Shown: positions 11,987 through 23,354 of the stretch, piece after piece | Numbering within the stretch: position 1 is the first letter of the stretch | Layout: every line of letters starts with the position of its first letter | Source: Gaeumannomyces sp. JS-464 | Lineage: Eukaryota; Ascomycota; Sordariomycetes; Magnaporthales; Magnaporthaceae | Reading direction: 5' to 3' | Assembly (NCBI GenBank): GCA_002197995.1 | Contig: NGZR01000001.1 | Span: 12,233,501-12,297,500 of the forward strand | DNA: 64,000 nucleotides | The notes under the pieces: generated by a model | The model's input: only the letters and a program-made list of their open reading frames with translations | Told to the model about the DNA's origin: nothing | The model's database searches: none | Translations under genes and position numbers: made by a program

Positions 11987-13471
11987 ATGGCTCGCCTCGC
12001 ACATATCCAGCAGGCCGTCGCAGCGGCCCTGGCACTTCTTGCGCCGGCTCGCAACGTCTCCGCCAAGCCCGCAGGGCTGATGTCAGCGCCGTCGGCCGAG
12101 CGGCAAGGGCAGAAACCTCTCGACGCGGCCGCGCGGAGCGGCCTCGATACCGGTCCGGCCGGCGTCGGCGGGTTCATCAGCTTCGGGGATTCCTATAGCG
12201 CTGGCATTGGGACTGGTGTTGATGGTGCCGAGGTGGACTGCCGCCTCGGCCTCCACGGCTATCCGGCCCTGATATACGCGGACCTGTCACGGCACGCCCC
12301 GTACACCCCTGCGTTCCAATGGCACAGCTGCACCGGCGCCACGGCGAATAGTCTGCTGCACGCTGGAGGGCAGATCGCGTCCTTGAACCACTCGCTTCCG
12401 GCCGATTTCGCGACTCTATCCATCGGCGGTAACGACCTCGGCTTTTTTAATGTTATAAATGCGTGTGTTTTCAGGTTTTACTCTTATTATTCTGGTACCT
12501 GCGACGCGGCCCTCCACCATGCTGCCGTCCTTGTCGCCAGCCCCGACTTCGAGCTCCGTCTGCAGGTCGCGCTGCTGGAGCTGCTTGATAATGTGCAATG
12601 GGAGCGCCACCCGCGGTTTGCCGTCGCCGTCACGGGCTATGCCCGTTTTTTCGACGCGGCTACTGCAGAGTGTGACAACTTCTCGCTGGGCGTTTGGTGG
12701 GAGGGCCCAAGCTGTCAAAGCGCTCCGGCCCAGATGAACTCGCTCGTGCTGGCGCGCAAACTCGAAGCTGCGGAGGGTCGTTGAGCGTGTTAATGCGCGC
12801 TTTGCCGGGGCGCGACCCAAGGCTTTATTCATCGACTACGACGCAGATTTTGGTGGGCACCGCTTCTGCGAGCCGGGAGTCAGCGAGCCTGACTATAATC
12901 GCAACGGTACCTGGTTTTTCCTCGTCGACGGTCCAGACAACAGTGAAAATTCGACGGTCGATTCCAACTCCAAGGTCCCGTCGCCGTTGGCCAGGGAACC
13001 CGATCCTAGCACGCTTAAACGGACTCAGGGGCTCGGCGCCCAGCACGGCACTTTGCTCGTCGACCCGGGCCGCTGTCTTGAGCCGGCAAGGGAATCTGGC
13101 GACTGGGGCCTGCTCGCAACGTGCTACATGGCCATGGCCAAGCAAAGAGATCCCACCCTGCGGGCCGCACACTCTATGATTATATCGCAGGGGGAGAACT
13201 CTGGGTGGTATGTGCCCACCTCGTATGCCAAGGTCTTTCACCCGGTATGTCGACTCTGGAAAGTCCATCCCACCCCATGGGGCCAGGCCAGCTCCTGGCC
13301 CAGCATTGAACTTAGTGTCTTGCTGACGCGGCTCGTTTGACGGAGCAGCGGTCGCTTGGCCATGAAACCATCCGTAATAGCATATACCGCGAGTGGAGGA
13401 AGGTCTTTGGGGAAGATTTGATTCCAGGGGCAGAGAAAGACTCGAGCGTCGTTCACCTCGGAGTATCCTGA
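11987..13471 (+). CDS. Secreted SGNH-hydrolase-type lipase/esterase, frame interrupted
   Basis: Predicted secreted esterase or lipase. A hydrophobic start (HIQQAVAAALALLAPARNVSA) looks like a signal peptide. SGNH blocks are visible: block I FISFGDSYSAGIGTG (Ser), block III SIGGNDLGFF (Gly, Asn), and block V VFHPRSLGHET, where the catalytic His is rebuilt across intron 13245-13348. The C-terminal exon 13349-13471 is in phase and ends at TGA 13469-13471. Between about 12690 and 12785 the frame slips at least twice: WWEGPKLSK, QMNSLVLARKLEAA and VVERVNARFAG lie in three frames. The rest (KALFIDYDADFGGHRFCE, YNRNGTWFFLVDG) is clean, so local sequence error is likelier than decay. The last 19 nt overlap the 3' end of the convergent transporter gene. 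Confidence 0.8.
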
Positions 13472-15064
13472 AGCTGTCCGTCGGCGCAAGAGTCACCAGC
13501 AGGTAGCGGCATTGCCCTGGTAGGTTGGTGGCTCGGCTCCGAAGTCTCGGTCTCTGGTGCATCGTCGTCGGTCTGGGCCGATTTGGAAGGTTCTTTGATG
13601 TACCAACGGAAAAGATAGACGAGGATTTGGGCAATGAAGACCTGTTCTATAGTGTAGAGAAGGACTGGAATCTGAATGAAAGCACGCATGAGGTTGTCGG
13701 AATGAGACCACATGGCACTCACCAGAGGGATGCCGAGACTGGTGGTCTTGGCCGCCCCGCAGAAACAAACGGCGATAGTGCGTTCTTTAGACATGCGCTG
13801 CGGCACTAGCACCGCCTTGAGGGTAGGAGGAAGATGACGCAGTGTCCTGGTCTCAAGGAAAGCTTCGACGCCCCTGACCAACGGCCGCGGGGGGCGGGCC
13901 ATGTAAAAGCAGAAGACGGTGAATAGAAGGTACATTGCGATGTTCATGAAGATGTTGAACACCAGCGAGGCCTTGGGAAGCACGAACAAGGCCTCTGTGG
14001 CAAAGGCGCCACAAAAGGTGGTCCTGGAGTTGGCATGATTGCCGTGTCAGTGGTTACACTATGGTGTCGAGAGGGAGAGAGGCACAGGAAGGATGGATAA
14101 AATAAGAATAGAAGGAGAACAAGATATGCGTACCAGACGAGCAGTGCAAGGCAGATGGTTGATGCCTTTCCGAGGTAGAGCCTCTCGAGAGCCCACGAGA
14201 CGTGGCGGGGCCAGCAACGGCGCAGGGTTTGGCCGGCGGCCAGGGGAAGCAAGACACTAAAACCCAGCTGCCTGGCGACGTTTACATACATAACTGATAA
14301 GGTCGAGGGCGAGGCAGGCCTCCAACGGTCAAAGTCAGGGGCCGAGGGCATGTATGCGTAGACCAGAGCAGGGGTCAGGAAGGCACCGAAGACGTTGCCG
14401 ATGACAACCTCGACGATGGCAGCGGCGTCATCGCCGCCCGAGTTGCGGGTAAGGACGACGTTGGAGGCGACGGTGGTGGGAATGCAGCTAAGGACGACCA
14501 TTCCAACGATGACAGAAATATCGATAGCGCGGGTCTGCAAAACGCCGGCTGCCATCATGATGTGGACGATGGCGGCGGTGATGGCGGGAATCAGGCCGAA
14601 GCTGACGCCCTGGGTGACCAGGTGCAGCCGCCAGTTGGTCAGGTTCAGGAGCAGCTTCTCAGCGGCAGCTGCAGCCCGCTAACCAGGAAGATGAAGGCGA
14701 CGGCGCCATAGAGGATGGTGTACTCGGCTTTTACGACGCCGCCCTGGACGCCGACGTCTATTGGTGGCAGCCAAGGTTAGGGACGGCAGCGGCAGCGAAA
14801 GTATGGAGGTACTGAGAGCAGGTAGAGGTACTAGTACTCACGAGGGAAATAATAAGCTAGCAGGCAGGCGAGTCCAAACGCGATGAGAAGCAGCTGGGAC
14901 GATGCGAAATGGGCTGTCTTTTTGAGCGTGGCCAGGAATAGCGACGATAGCTTCTTCGTCTCCGTCCCCACAGCCACCTCCTCGACCTGGCCAGGACGCT
15001 CGGAAGCAGAATCATGTGCAGGGAGTGCGGATTTGGGCATCGCCGCGTCTGCTGGCGTCTGCAT
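13453..15064 (-). CDS. SBF-like membrane transporter (bile acid/Na+ symporter superfamily)
   Basis: Multi-pass membrane protein of the SBF-like family (PF13593), possibly plasma-membrane. Three exons: 15064-14842, 14757-14134 and 14023-13453. The splices give YYFPHVGVQGG and LVWTTFCGAFATEALF. Typical family text includes EYTILYGAVAFIFLVSGLQL, MVVLSCIPTTVASNVVLTRN and CFCGAAKTTSLGIPLV, with about ten hydrophobic segments. The C-terminal tail is acidic and hydrophilic. The sum of exons is 1418 nt; one missing C at about 14664 (CTGCCGCTGAG, where CTGCCCGCTGAG restores LPAEKLLLNLTNW) gives 1419 nt, 472 aa. Substrate cannot be inferred. It is tail-to-tail with the SGNH hydrolase gene, overlapping it by 19 nt, and head-to-head with the TBCE gene. 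Confidence 0.87.
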
Positions 15065-15345
15065 TTGGTATTTTTAGGCTGGTGGTTTCCCAGCTTCTTC
15101 CAATTAATTTGACTGAAACCAAATCATCAAGCACAGCTCTGTCGAGTATCCGTAGGTGCCGACCACAGGCGAGCTTGTGCGGGTCTTCCAGTGGAACCGA
15201 ACCTTCACGTACCCTGTACGCAACCACTAACGGGACCACCGCCAGACAGCACTCCACTCCGTGCAAACTGGGCAGCCTTCATCTTCCCCGACGGCCAGGT
15301 GGGTGTTGTTGGGACACAGCGTGACGGCGTATACTTGGGCTCTGT
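15065..15345. promoter_or_regulatory. Short divergent promoter region (transporter / TBCE)
   Basis: About 280 nt separate the transporter ATG (minus strand) from the proposed TBCE start (plus strand), so both promoters and leaders must lie here or overlap the coding ends. No specific element is recognised. Confidence 0.4.
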
Positions 15346-17250
15346 ATGTGCTGGGTACGTATCACAGAGTAACCGGAACCCTGCCTGCTCCGAGAATCAT
15401 GGTAGCCTCCTCATCCGCCGCCCGCCTCCTCTGCCCAGCCCGAGCTGGGGCAGCGCCTCTCGTTCGACGGCGCCCTCTGCACGGTGCGCTACGTGGGCGA
15501 GGTCGCCGGCACGCCCGGCACCTGGCTCGGCGTCGAGTGGGACGATGCGACGCGCGGCAAGCATGACGGCTGCCACCGGGGTGTCCGCTACTTCGCCTGC
15601 CTGTCCCGCTCCGCCACGGCCGCCTCGTTTGTGCGTCCCACGCGGCCCGCCGACGAGCCCCGGGCCTTCGTCAATGCCGTGCGCGCCAAGTACGCCGCCG
15701 ACGAGGGTCCCGCTCGCCCCAGCGAGATTGTCATCTCGGGCAAGGTCGCCGAAGAGGTCGGCTTCGACAAGGTGCGCCGCCAGCAGGCCCGTCTTGACGA
15801 GCTGAGGGTCGCGATCCTGGACGGCGCCTGCATCGACCGCGCTGACGGCGGGCCCGTCTCCATCCGCGACGTCTGCCCCCGCGTCGCCCAGCTGGACCTG
15901 TCCCGTAACTTGCTGCCCACCCTGTCCGCCGTCGCCGCCATCTGCGCCCAGCTGCCCGACCTGCGCCTCCTGAGGCTGGACGGCAACCGCTTCCGGCCTC
16001 CTGCCGCCCACGACGCTGCCATCCCGGCCCCTGCCTTTGCCCAGATTACTGATCTGTCCCTGGACGAGTCTCTGCTCTCGTGGGCCGACGTCTGCCGTAT
16101 CGCTTCCCACTTCCCTTGCCTCGCCAGCCTGTCGTGCGGTCTAAACCAGATGTCGATCCTGCCTACCCCGCCCCCTGCCTCGCTTGCCGCCTCGCTCACC
16201 TCACTAACCTCGAGTTCAACGACTTCACCGCCCTCTCGGACCTCGCCGCCGTCGCCGCCCTGTCGTCCCTCCGCAACCTGCACCTTAAAGGCAACAACAT
16301 CTGTGACGTCGTCCGGGACGCTCCCAGCCCCCTCGCTTCCCCGGCAGCCTCCAGTATCTAGACCTTTCGTACAACCGCATCGCGAGCTGGGCCCTCGTCG
16401 ATGCCCTGCCCGCCTGCTTCCCTGGGCTCGTCTCACTACGTCTTGCCCACAACCCCGTCTACGAGTCTACCGCTCCGGCCACCGCCGCCGTCCCCCAGCC
16501 CAGCTTGCGGGAGGAGGCCGCTCCGGCGCGTCAACCGAGGCGGTGGACGAGGACCCCTACATGATCACTATCGCGAGGGTCGCTTGCCTGCAGCATCTGA
16601 ACTTTAGCACTATCACCCCTGCCGAGCGGACAAACGCCGAGATGTTTTATCTCTCACGCATCGCTCGGCAGCTGTCCTCCGTACCCGAGAGGCTCTGAGT
16701 CGACTGTGCTGGCCCTGCACACCCACGGTACCGGGAGCTTTGCGACACATATGGGGAACCTGCCGTTGTGAGGCACCAAGAGGTCAGCCAGTCCTTCCTC
16801 GACGGCCGTCTGGTCAAGGTTCACTTCCACCTGGCCGACAAGTCCAGCATGGACAACGACTGCCACCCCGCCGGCGGCGACGCTACCGCTACTGGCATCA
16901 CTGCCATGACCACTGCTCCCACGCCCGCTGAGGCGGTCAGGACCACAGAAATCCCCCGCTCTCTGGACATGTACGCCGTAAAGGGTATCGCGGGGCGGCT
17001 CTTTGGGCTCTCGCCGATGGGGCTTCATCTTGTTTGGGAGACGGGCGAGTGGGATCCGGTGGCTGGCTTTGACGATGAGTCTGGCGAGGGCAGCGGGCCC
17101 GAAGGCGAGGGAACTAGCTCTGGGGCCGCCGATGGGGGGCGCGGGCGACTCATCAGGCGCCAGGTTCGCTTGGTTGATAGCCCTCGCCAGTTCGGCTACT
17201 GTATTGACGGCTCTGAGGCCAGAATACGCGTGGAGAAGCAGACCGCATAG
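15346..17250 (+). CDS. TBCE: Tubulin-folding cofactor E (CAP-Gly + leucine-rich repeats), frame interrupted
   Basis: Cytosolic tubulin chaperone acting on alpha-tubulin in heterodimer assembly (PAC2/Alf-type family). Domains in order: a CAP-Gly domain (GQRLSFDGALCTVRYVGEV, WLGVEWDD, GKHDG), leucine-rich repeats (QLDLSRNLL, LRLLRLDGNRF, LSSLRNLHLKGNNI, QYLDLSYNRI, LRLAHNPVYE), and a C-terminal ubiquitin-like region (HPRYRELCDTYGEP, VKVHFHLAD). The N-terminus is unsure: a 9 nt exon at 15346 spliced over 15355-15438 is in phase and would begin MCWPELGQ, but other starts are possible. The frame slips near 16160, near 16350, between 16500 and 16550, and twice near 16690-16725, with matching protein text in alternating frames. 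Because LRR text stays well conserved across the slips, I read this as an intact gene with consensus errors. Confidence 0.82.
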
Positions 17251-17797
17251 TCGCGTCGCATGGGGATTCCGAATCGTGCAGGGGCATTGCTGGAACCCCG
17301 CGTGCTTCACAAACAGCTGCTGGATTGAAAGGTTCTCATCATGCGTTGGGCTCGACGCCCAAGCTTCACTAGCAAAAGCAAACACATGCGTCTGGCACCT
17401 AAGCCGACCTTCCACAAATGCGGTTTGACGTTTGAGCGTCCACGCACAACACGTCGTAACCAAGCCTACCAAGCTTATTCGCAAACAGTCGCCAGCTGCA
17501 TCCAGAGATGAGAGAGGATAGCACACGCAAAGAAGGGGAAGGAAAACAAACCCACCTCCGAGACAGCCCGCTGACTTCTCCAGCAAACCGAGCACGCAGT
17601 TAGAAGCATGGGCAGATAGTTTTTGCGTCCGGCGGCATGTTTGCCTTTCATATTCACCCTCACGTTTATATAAACGAGTCCTCCCTACGGCCTTGTCTCG
17701 GACATTGCCTGGCACTTTTACCTTGCCTAGATTCCGGCGCAGGAACCGGACGGCAAGACGTCCCTTCATAGAAAATCCACCATCACCAAAAATCATC
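17251..17797. other. Intergenic region between TBCE and next gene
   Basis: Nothing recognised. The region includes the TBCE trailer and the leader of the small conserved gene. TATATAAAC-like text at about 17666 lies roughly 130 nt upstream of the next ATG and may be its TATA element. Confidence 0.4.
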
Positions 17798-18376
17798 ATG
17801 GCGGCTTCACTGCAGTTCTTCCTCACACGCCCGGGCAAGATTCATACATCGACATCGGCATCTCAGATCCATCGCGGAACCAATGTTCCCCTGATTCCCA
17901 TCGATCAGCTCCCAGAGTGGCTGCATATTGTCGACGTACCGCGAGTGCTCAGCGATCAGCATGCGGTTGGGCTGACAAACGTCGGCTTGGTCAGTCAACC
18001 CCGAGAGACCTTCGAGGTGTTCATTCTCGAAGACAAGCTCGCCGCGGCGGAGCGCCTGGAGCAGCACAAGCAAATGACGCCAGGACTCTCGCACAGCGTC
18101 ACGGCGAGCCACACAAGTGCGGCGGCGACGACACCCAAGACTTCGGATCATGCACGGCAAAAATTCGGTCTCAAGCCCGGCGACTTCATCAAGGCCCAAG
18201 CTCTAGGAAATGCCAGGCGGGCGTCAGGGCAGGCACGCGGAGGAAATGATCCGGTAACAGAGCGGCCGGTGTCGCCAGAGCAGCTCTCTGCTACCTCGGA
18301 CGTATCGCGGGCACACGACGACGGCCTGACGGCCGAGAGACCAGCCAGCCAGGAACAAGTGCTGGCCAGTCACTAG
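17798..18376 (+). CDS. Conserved hypothetical protein, 192 aa
   Basis: Single uninterrupted exon with a good start context (ATCATCATGG). The ordered N-terminal half (LQFFLTRPGKIHTSTS, VPLIPIDQLPEWLHIVDVPR, GLTNVGLVSQPRETFEVFI) looks like a small conserved domain. The middle KFGLKPGDFIKAQALGNAR is basic, and the C-terminus is acidic, rich in Ser/Pro/Glu and probably disordered, with an internal near-repeat (TERPVSPEQL, AERPASQEQV). No signal peptide or membrane segment. I recall similar unnamed proteins in Sordariomycetes but no function. Real coding is supported by length, start context and composition rather than a known domain. Confidence 0.65.
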   Translation: MAASLQFFLTRPGKIHTSTSASQIHRGTNVPLIPIDQLPEWLHIVDVPRVLSDQHAVGLTNVGLVSQPRETFEVFILEDKLAAAERLEQHKQMTPGLSHSVTASHTSAAATTPKTSDHARQKFGLKPGDFIKAQALGNARRASGQARGGNDPVTERPVSPEQLSATSDVSRAHDDGLTAERPASQEQVLASH

Positions 18377-20199
18377 AGACCACACTTACTGATTTCAAAC
18401 GGCCTCATGGTGATCCTCAAGGTGACCATCACTGTCCCAAGCCCTGTGGGTCGGTCGCGAATCACCTCCTGGACTCTCGTCGGCCCGTTGCCCGCGGAGA
18501 GTTGGCCAACTCCATGCACGCCCACTACGTGGTTCCAGAGCAGAAAGAGCGGCCGCCGTCCAAGCTACCGTTCAGCCGTCCTCCAGGGACACAACAACAG
18601 GAAGAGAGCCCCTCGTCGATGGCTGAGGCTTGGAGCCCTAGTTAGGGGCGGGCGGCGGCTCAGGGCCACGGCCGAGGCCCTGCGTACTGTCGCCATTGGT
18701 GCCTGCATGGCACCTGCAAGGTACTGTTTGCACTGACCCTAGCATTACCGGATGATGAAGCAGTACAGTTGAGACTGACCATGAGCGCATTGGGCAAAAC
18801 CACGGCAGTGGGGCAGAAACTGTCGCTATCACCACGCGATGCCCGCCACGCCCGAGGGGCTCGCCGAGGCAGGCCTGCAGGAGTTTCCGGAGTGGTGGAC
18901 GACGGCGATTGGTCTGGCGGCGCGCGGCGCCCTTGGCCTTGGGATGGAGCCGCCGTACGACGCGCACGACGGCGCGGCGGGCGCCGCCGGCGATCAAGGA
19001 CGGCGCCGCCAACACGCTCCCGGAGCGAGGGAGGCCAAGGCTCCTGGCGCCAGAGGCGCACTAGACGGCGGAGAGCGAGCAGGGCGGAGGCTGCTGGACC
19101 AAGAAACGGGCATGCGGCGGGGCCCTGCCGCTGCTGCGGCTCTCGCGGGCCAGCTTGGACAAGTGCAGGCGCACGTCCGCGGCGATGGGGCGGCGGCTCG
19201 TCACGACGCCGCCACGATGCCGCGGCGTCGGTTCGATGGCCCGGTCCAGTCGCTCCAGGGTGGGCAGCTGTCTGCGTCATAGCTAGGATCCGCCTTATCG
19301 AGCAGCGGCGGCGCTGCATTGGACATGGTGGCATAGAACAGGGTTGGGACAAGGATTGGCACCGTCAGGGGCGAGTTAGATGGGGTTATCTTGCCGAGCG
19401 TGCAGCGGTCTCCGAGGGCTCGGGCGGACACGCAGGCTCCCCTGATGGATAGATGGCGTGCATGGGGCTTCATGGCCGCAACTGACGGATATATCGAGTA
19501 TCGAGATAATCTGGTAGGAATTCCATGCACCATCGGATCGGTAGCGTCCAGTCTACCTACTGTAGGTCGCGGGTGACTAAAATCCGCGCTCTCAACTCCC
19601 CACCATCTGCGGATTTGGATTTTAGTCGAAGAGTGGGGCCGCGGATTTTGAGGACTTCGTGTGCTTGTTTTTTTTTTTACTCCGAGTGGCGGCGTATGTG
19701 CAGTGCTCTCTACCTAGTGGTTGCCCCGCGACTTGGTTTTGTCAGCCACCCATAGGCGCCTGGAATCGACAGGTACACTTTTTGTTTGCTTGGCGACATG
19801 CATGCGTGGCCGGCCGAGCATCCAGAGTACGGAACGGGCTGCTCTCGACCTGCCGCAGTATGCGCGAGCGGGTTTACTGCGTCCGGAGAAAAGGCACGCG
19901 CACGTCCTATAATCTGTAGTTGTGCCATCTATTACCGGCGCCAGTGCCTAGGCAAGAAAACGAAATAGATAAATAGGAGAGTCCTCGGCAAATCGCCCCG
20001 CGCTCTGATTCTCGGCAGGCTATCAGCCCTTTTTCTCCTTGCTCCCTTGACGACTGACACACTCCAACCCCCGCACACAAGCCACAAATATCTACTATCC
20101 TCCATCACTACCTTTCCAGTCAGTCGAGTCTGCCAAATAACGGGCGAAGCACACAGACATCACCAGGCAACAACAAGCAGAAGAAAGACATAGTAAAAG
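18377..20199. other. Intergenic region with a GC-rich block
   Basis: No gene is confidently supported. From about 18830 to 19280 the DNA is very GC-rich and open in several frames on both strands (plus 18839-19282; minus 18660-19352), with Ala/Arg/Gly-rich translations and no recognisable domain. A minus-strand start MSNAAPPLLDKADPSYD at about 19340 is the only natural-looking N-terminus, so a damaged minus-strand gene is conceivable. From 19450 on the sequence is ordinary intergenic DNA and the leader of the reductase gene. Confidence 0.45.
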
Positions 20200-21315
20200 A
20201 TGCCCAATATCAATGGTCAGGAGGTGGGCCCTGTCGGCTACGGTCTCATGGGTTAGTGATTCCCACCTACTATCCATTACTCGCTTCCCCATGACCGACA
20301 TACCGGCCGCAGCAGAGTCTGTAGCGGCCCAGCACATCTTCGAAGATCGCTGACACGCATTGTGCCTATACCTCATCAACAGGTCTTACCTGGCGAGCCA
20401 ATCCCGTCTCGGAAGAGCAGGCGTTCGAGTCCATGAAGACAGCGCTACAGGGCGGCTGCAACTTTTGGAACGGCGGCGAGTTCTACGGCAGTCCCAGCTA
20501 CAACAGCATGGTGCTCCTGGAGCGATACTTTTCCAAGCATTCCGAGGATGCGGAGAAGGTGGTGCTCAGCATCAAGGGTGGGATCGATGTGGTTACCCTC
20601 GTGCCTGACGGCTCGGCTGAGGGGGAGGCGTTCACTGGACTCATGCCTCGCCCAACTCAAGGGCCGCAAGAAGATCGACGTTTTCGAGTGCGCCCGGCGT
20701 GACCCCAACGTCCCCTTCAGCGAAACCCTGGGCACGATCCAGAGGAGTATCGAAAACCGGCAAGGTTGGCGGCATTGCGCTAAGCGAGGTGTCGGCTGCG
20801 ACGATCCACGAGGCCGTCAAGCTGACCAAGGTCGTCGCCGTCGAGGTTGAGCTGAGCCTCTGGGCGCTCGACGTGCTTCACAACGGCGTGGCCGCGGCGT
20901 GTGCGCAATACGGTATCCCGCTGGTCGCCTACTCTCCCATCGGGAGAGCTTCCTGACGGGCCAGGTCAGGTCGGCGGCGGATCTGCCTGAGGGTGACTTT
21001 AGGCACCACCTGCCGCGCTTCCAGAAGGAAAACATGGAGGCCAACGCGGGGCTGCTCGCCACCATTGAGCAGCTCGCGCGCAAGAAGAACTGCACGCCGG
21101 CCCAGCTGGCCATCAACTGGGTCCGGTGCCTGAGCAGGCAGCCCGGCATGCCCCAGATCATCCCGATCCCGGGAGCCACTGCGGCCTCGCGCGTCAAGGA
21201 GAACTCGACGCTGGTCGAGCTGACCGACGACGACATGTCCGAGATCCAGGAGGCCATTTCCAAGTTTGAAGTGAAGGGAGGTCGGTACCCGGACGGCTCC
21301 CTCATCAACACGTAG
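20200..21315 (+). CDS. Aldo/keto reductase, pyridoxal-reductase-like, frame interrupted
   Basis: NADPH-dependent aldo/keto reductase with a TIM-barrel fold. It starts MPNINGQEVGPVGYGLM; intron 20252-20382 joins to GLTWRANPVSEEQAFESM. Landmarks are GGCNFWNGGEFYGSP (active-site Tyr region), KVVLSIKGG (active-site Lys), RKKIDVFECARRDPNVP, VGGIALSEVSA, VEVELSLWALD, GIPLVAYSPIGR, CTPAQLAINWV and IIPIPGATAASRVKEN (NADPH-binding end). This pattern resembles fungal pyridoxal reductases of the Plr1 type, but substrate is not proven. Three slips break it: near 20620, near 20757 (an extra C in AAAACCGGC, where AAAACGGC gives SIENGKVGGI), and near 20943. The remaining text is strongly conserved, so an intact gene misread by the assembly is likely. 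Confidence 0.82.
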
Positions 21316-22320
21316 AGAGAGCGGCACAAACGACGCGTGCGTGCCGTGGGTTGGTATGTATCTATTGTTTGAGGTTAGCAAATCGATTCGTTCCTGTCTC
21401 TGAACGATCTTCTTTTTCCTTCTTCTGTTGGGAAGGAACCCCGGGGGGCGGCGACGACGGCGAGTTGTTTATTTCAAGCCTCCATCAGAGTTGAATTGTA
21501 ACTTGTCTACATCCGCGGCTTACGCCGTTTTGGAATTGCAGAATTCATGGGATACTCATCATGCAAAAGCGGGCAGCTGGGGAGCCATGTCGTTGCGCCA
21601 CCAGGGCTCTAGGAGTAATGTAAACTCACACTAAGGTTGGTTAAAGGAGAAACAAGAAGGTGTCCCGTCTTTTTCAGAAATGGGCGGGTGAGCCCTGTAC
21701 GTAAAGCTTTCGTTGAGGAGGGCGGATGTGAGTTGTCAAGGAGGAAAAAGAAAAAGTCAGAAAAAAAAAAAAGGTCCCCTATTCCAATGTTCCGCGCCTT
21801 AGGGTCCGCCTGCAAACAAGAATTGGCGGGTTGGCGGTGTGGAAGTGGGCCCAGCCAGGCGGCGTGGCGGCTTCGTTGTCCCGAATTCACTGCGTGGAAC
21901 CTCAATTGCTGGCCTGAGAAGGCGGCGTTGGGGACAGGTACGTGGACAGGGAGTTGGCTGCCCGAAACATGATCCTGGCTCCCTGCGATAAAAAATAAAA
22001 TAAAAAAAGACACTCCCGTTCGGCTCCACTCTGCGCTATCCACTCAATCTTCAATCGCTTGAGAACAAACAACCAGACACTCTGGCCTGCCTGTCTCCCT
22101 ACCTCGCCTAGCTCCCAACTTCCTTTAGCTGCTCTCTATTTCAACAGCCCGACTTGCGTGCCTTTGGAACCGTTCCGAGTCGTTACATACTTAGCTTGAG
22201 CTGATATCTTGCATCGCTCTTCCCGTCTCATCTTGCCCTTCTCCACGATAGCTCGCAGTCAGCACCTCCGAAGTCTACAAGTCGGCCACATCTTGAAAGC
22301 ACCAACGCCAGCTGTAGAAA
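21316..22320. other. Intergenic region
   Basis: Reductase trailer followed by the APQ12 leader. An A-rich patch (AAAAAGTCAG followed by A12) lies at about 21748-21771. No gene is supported; open frames are short and unrelated to each other. Confidence 0.45.
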
Positions 22321-22979
22321 ATGGCGTCCGGAGACGAATGGGTGCTCGGGGCTATGCAAGGTACGCAATTTGACGCCACATCGAGGCCCATCCTCCCGGG
22401 TATAGACTCTCGATGCAAACTCTCCGCGAATCCTCTCCCGAACCCTCTTCTCTCTTCACCTGGCTGACTGCGATCCCCCCCAACACAGCCCTGCTGCCAC
22501 CCGACTACTGGCAATTCCTCGCTCGCCACGCCCTTAACCCCGACGCGCCGGTCCAGGTGCTCAAGCGAAAAGTTGTGTCACAAACGAGCCACCTAGCCAC
22601 CGAAATGTACCCTTTGGTCGAACCCCTCATCAACCGCGCAATCGCCGCGCTCTACAGCAGTCCGGACGTCGTCATTCTCGCCTTCGTCCTGGTCGTGCTT
22701 TTCATAACCATCAAACTTCTCAACTTGGCCCGCCGGATCATGCTTTTTTGGACCAGGCTCGTCATCCGGGCTGCCATTTGGGCCGTCGTTATCGCGCTCG
22801 TCGCTTTTGTCTGGCAAAGAGGCATCGAACGATCGGCGCGCGACTCTGCCGTCCTTGCAGGGAAGCTAGCCGGGTACGCGGTCGTTATTAAGGACATATG
22901 GCTGCGCGAATATCGAGACTGGGAAGCCCAAGCCTCAGCCCGCGACGCCGCGCACATGGTCCGTCAGGGAGCCCGCTGA
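22321..22979 (+). CDS. APQ12: APQ12-like nuclear envelope/nuclear pore assembly protein
   Basis: Small integral membrane protein of the ER and nuclear envelope; the yeast family member is linked to nuclear pore assembly, lipid composition and mRNA export. Two exons, 22321-22360 and 22489-22979, give 176 aa. The junction reads MASGDEWVLGAMQALLPPDYW. Two adjacent hydrophobic segments (VVILAFVLVVLFITIKLL and LVIRAAIWAVVIALVAFVW) flank a basic loop NLARRIMLF, the typical Apq12 hairpin (PF12716). The C-terminal tail is soluble and charged. Family call rests on size and hairpin layout, so moderately sure. It is tail-to-tail with GPN3, 375 nt apart. Confidence 0.75.
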
Positions 22980-23354
22980 GTGGCAACTTGGGATGTACCG
23001 GGAGCCCGAGATCTCTCCTTGGACGCACGCCAAACACTGTGAGGACGCCACAGTCAACGTGTGTGGTGGGGGCCGGAGTGGAGGGCGGGAGAGAGACGGA
23101 AGCCGCAAAAAGCAGATCTCGACCATGGACCATCGCTGGGAACCAGGAGGGAAGAAAGGGGGAAGAGGAGGAAGGAAAAAAAGAAAAAGAAAAACACAAC
23201 GGAAGGAACAAAGGTCTCGGATACCCCCATAGTTACATGTGATTGGATACTCTCAGCCGCGCATCCGGGTCACCGCGATGCGCGGGCACGGCACCCATGT
23301 GCCTGACGCGACGCAATCCGAAGTGACACGTGCGAACGGCAACCAGCAGCTCTG
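22980..23354. other. Convergent 3' region between APQ12 and GPN3
   Basis: The 375 nt between two convergent stop codons carry both 3' trailers. A purine-rich stretch (GGAAGAGGAGGAAGGAAAAAAAG) lies at about 23160-23190. No gene is seen. Confidence 0.5.

Noticed and set aside
15399..15480. ATG at 15399 as TBCE start
   Set aside because: It is out of frame with the CAP-Gly domain and would need a further indel; the small exon at 15346 is in phase.
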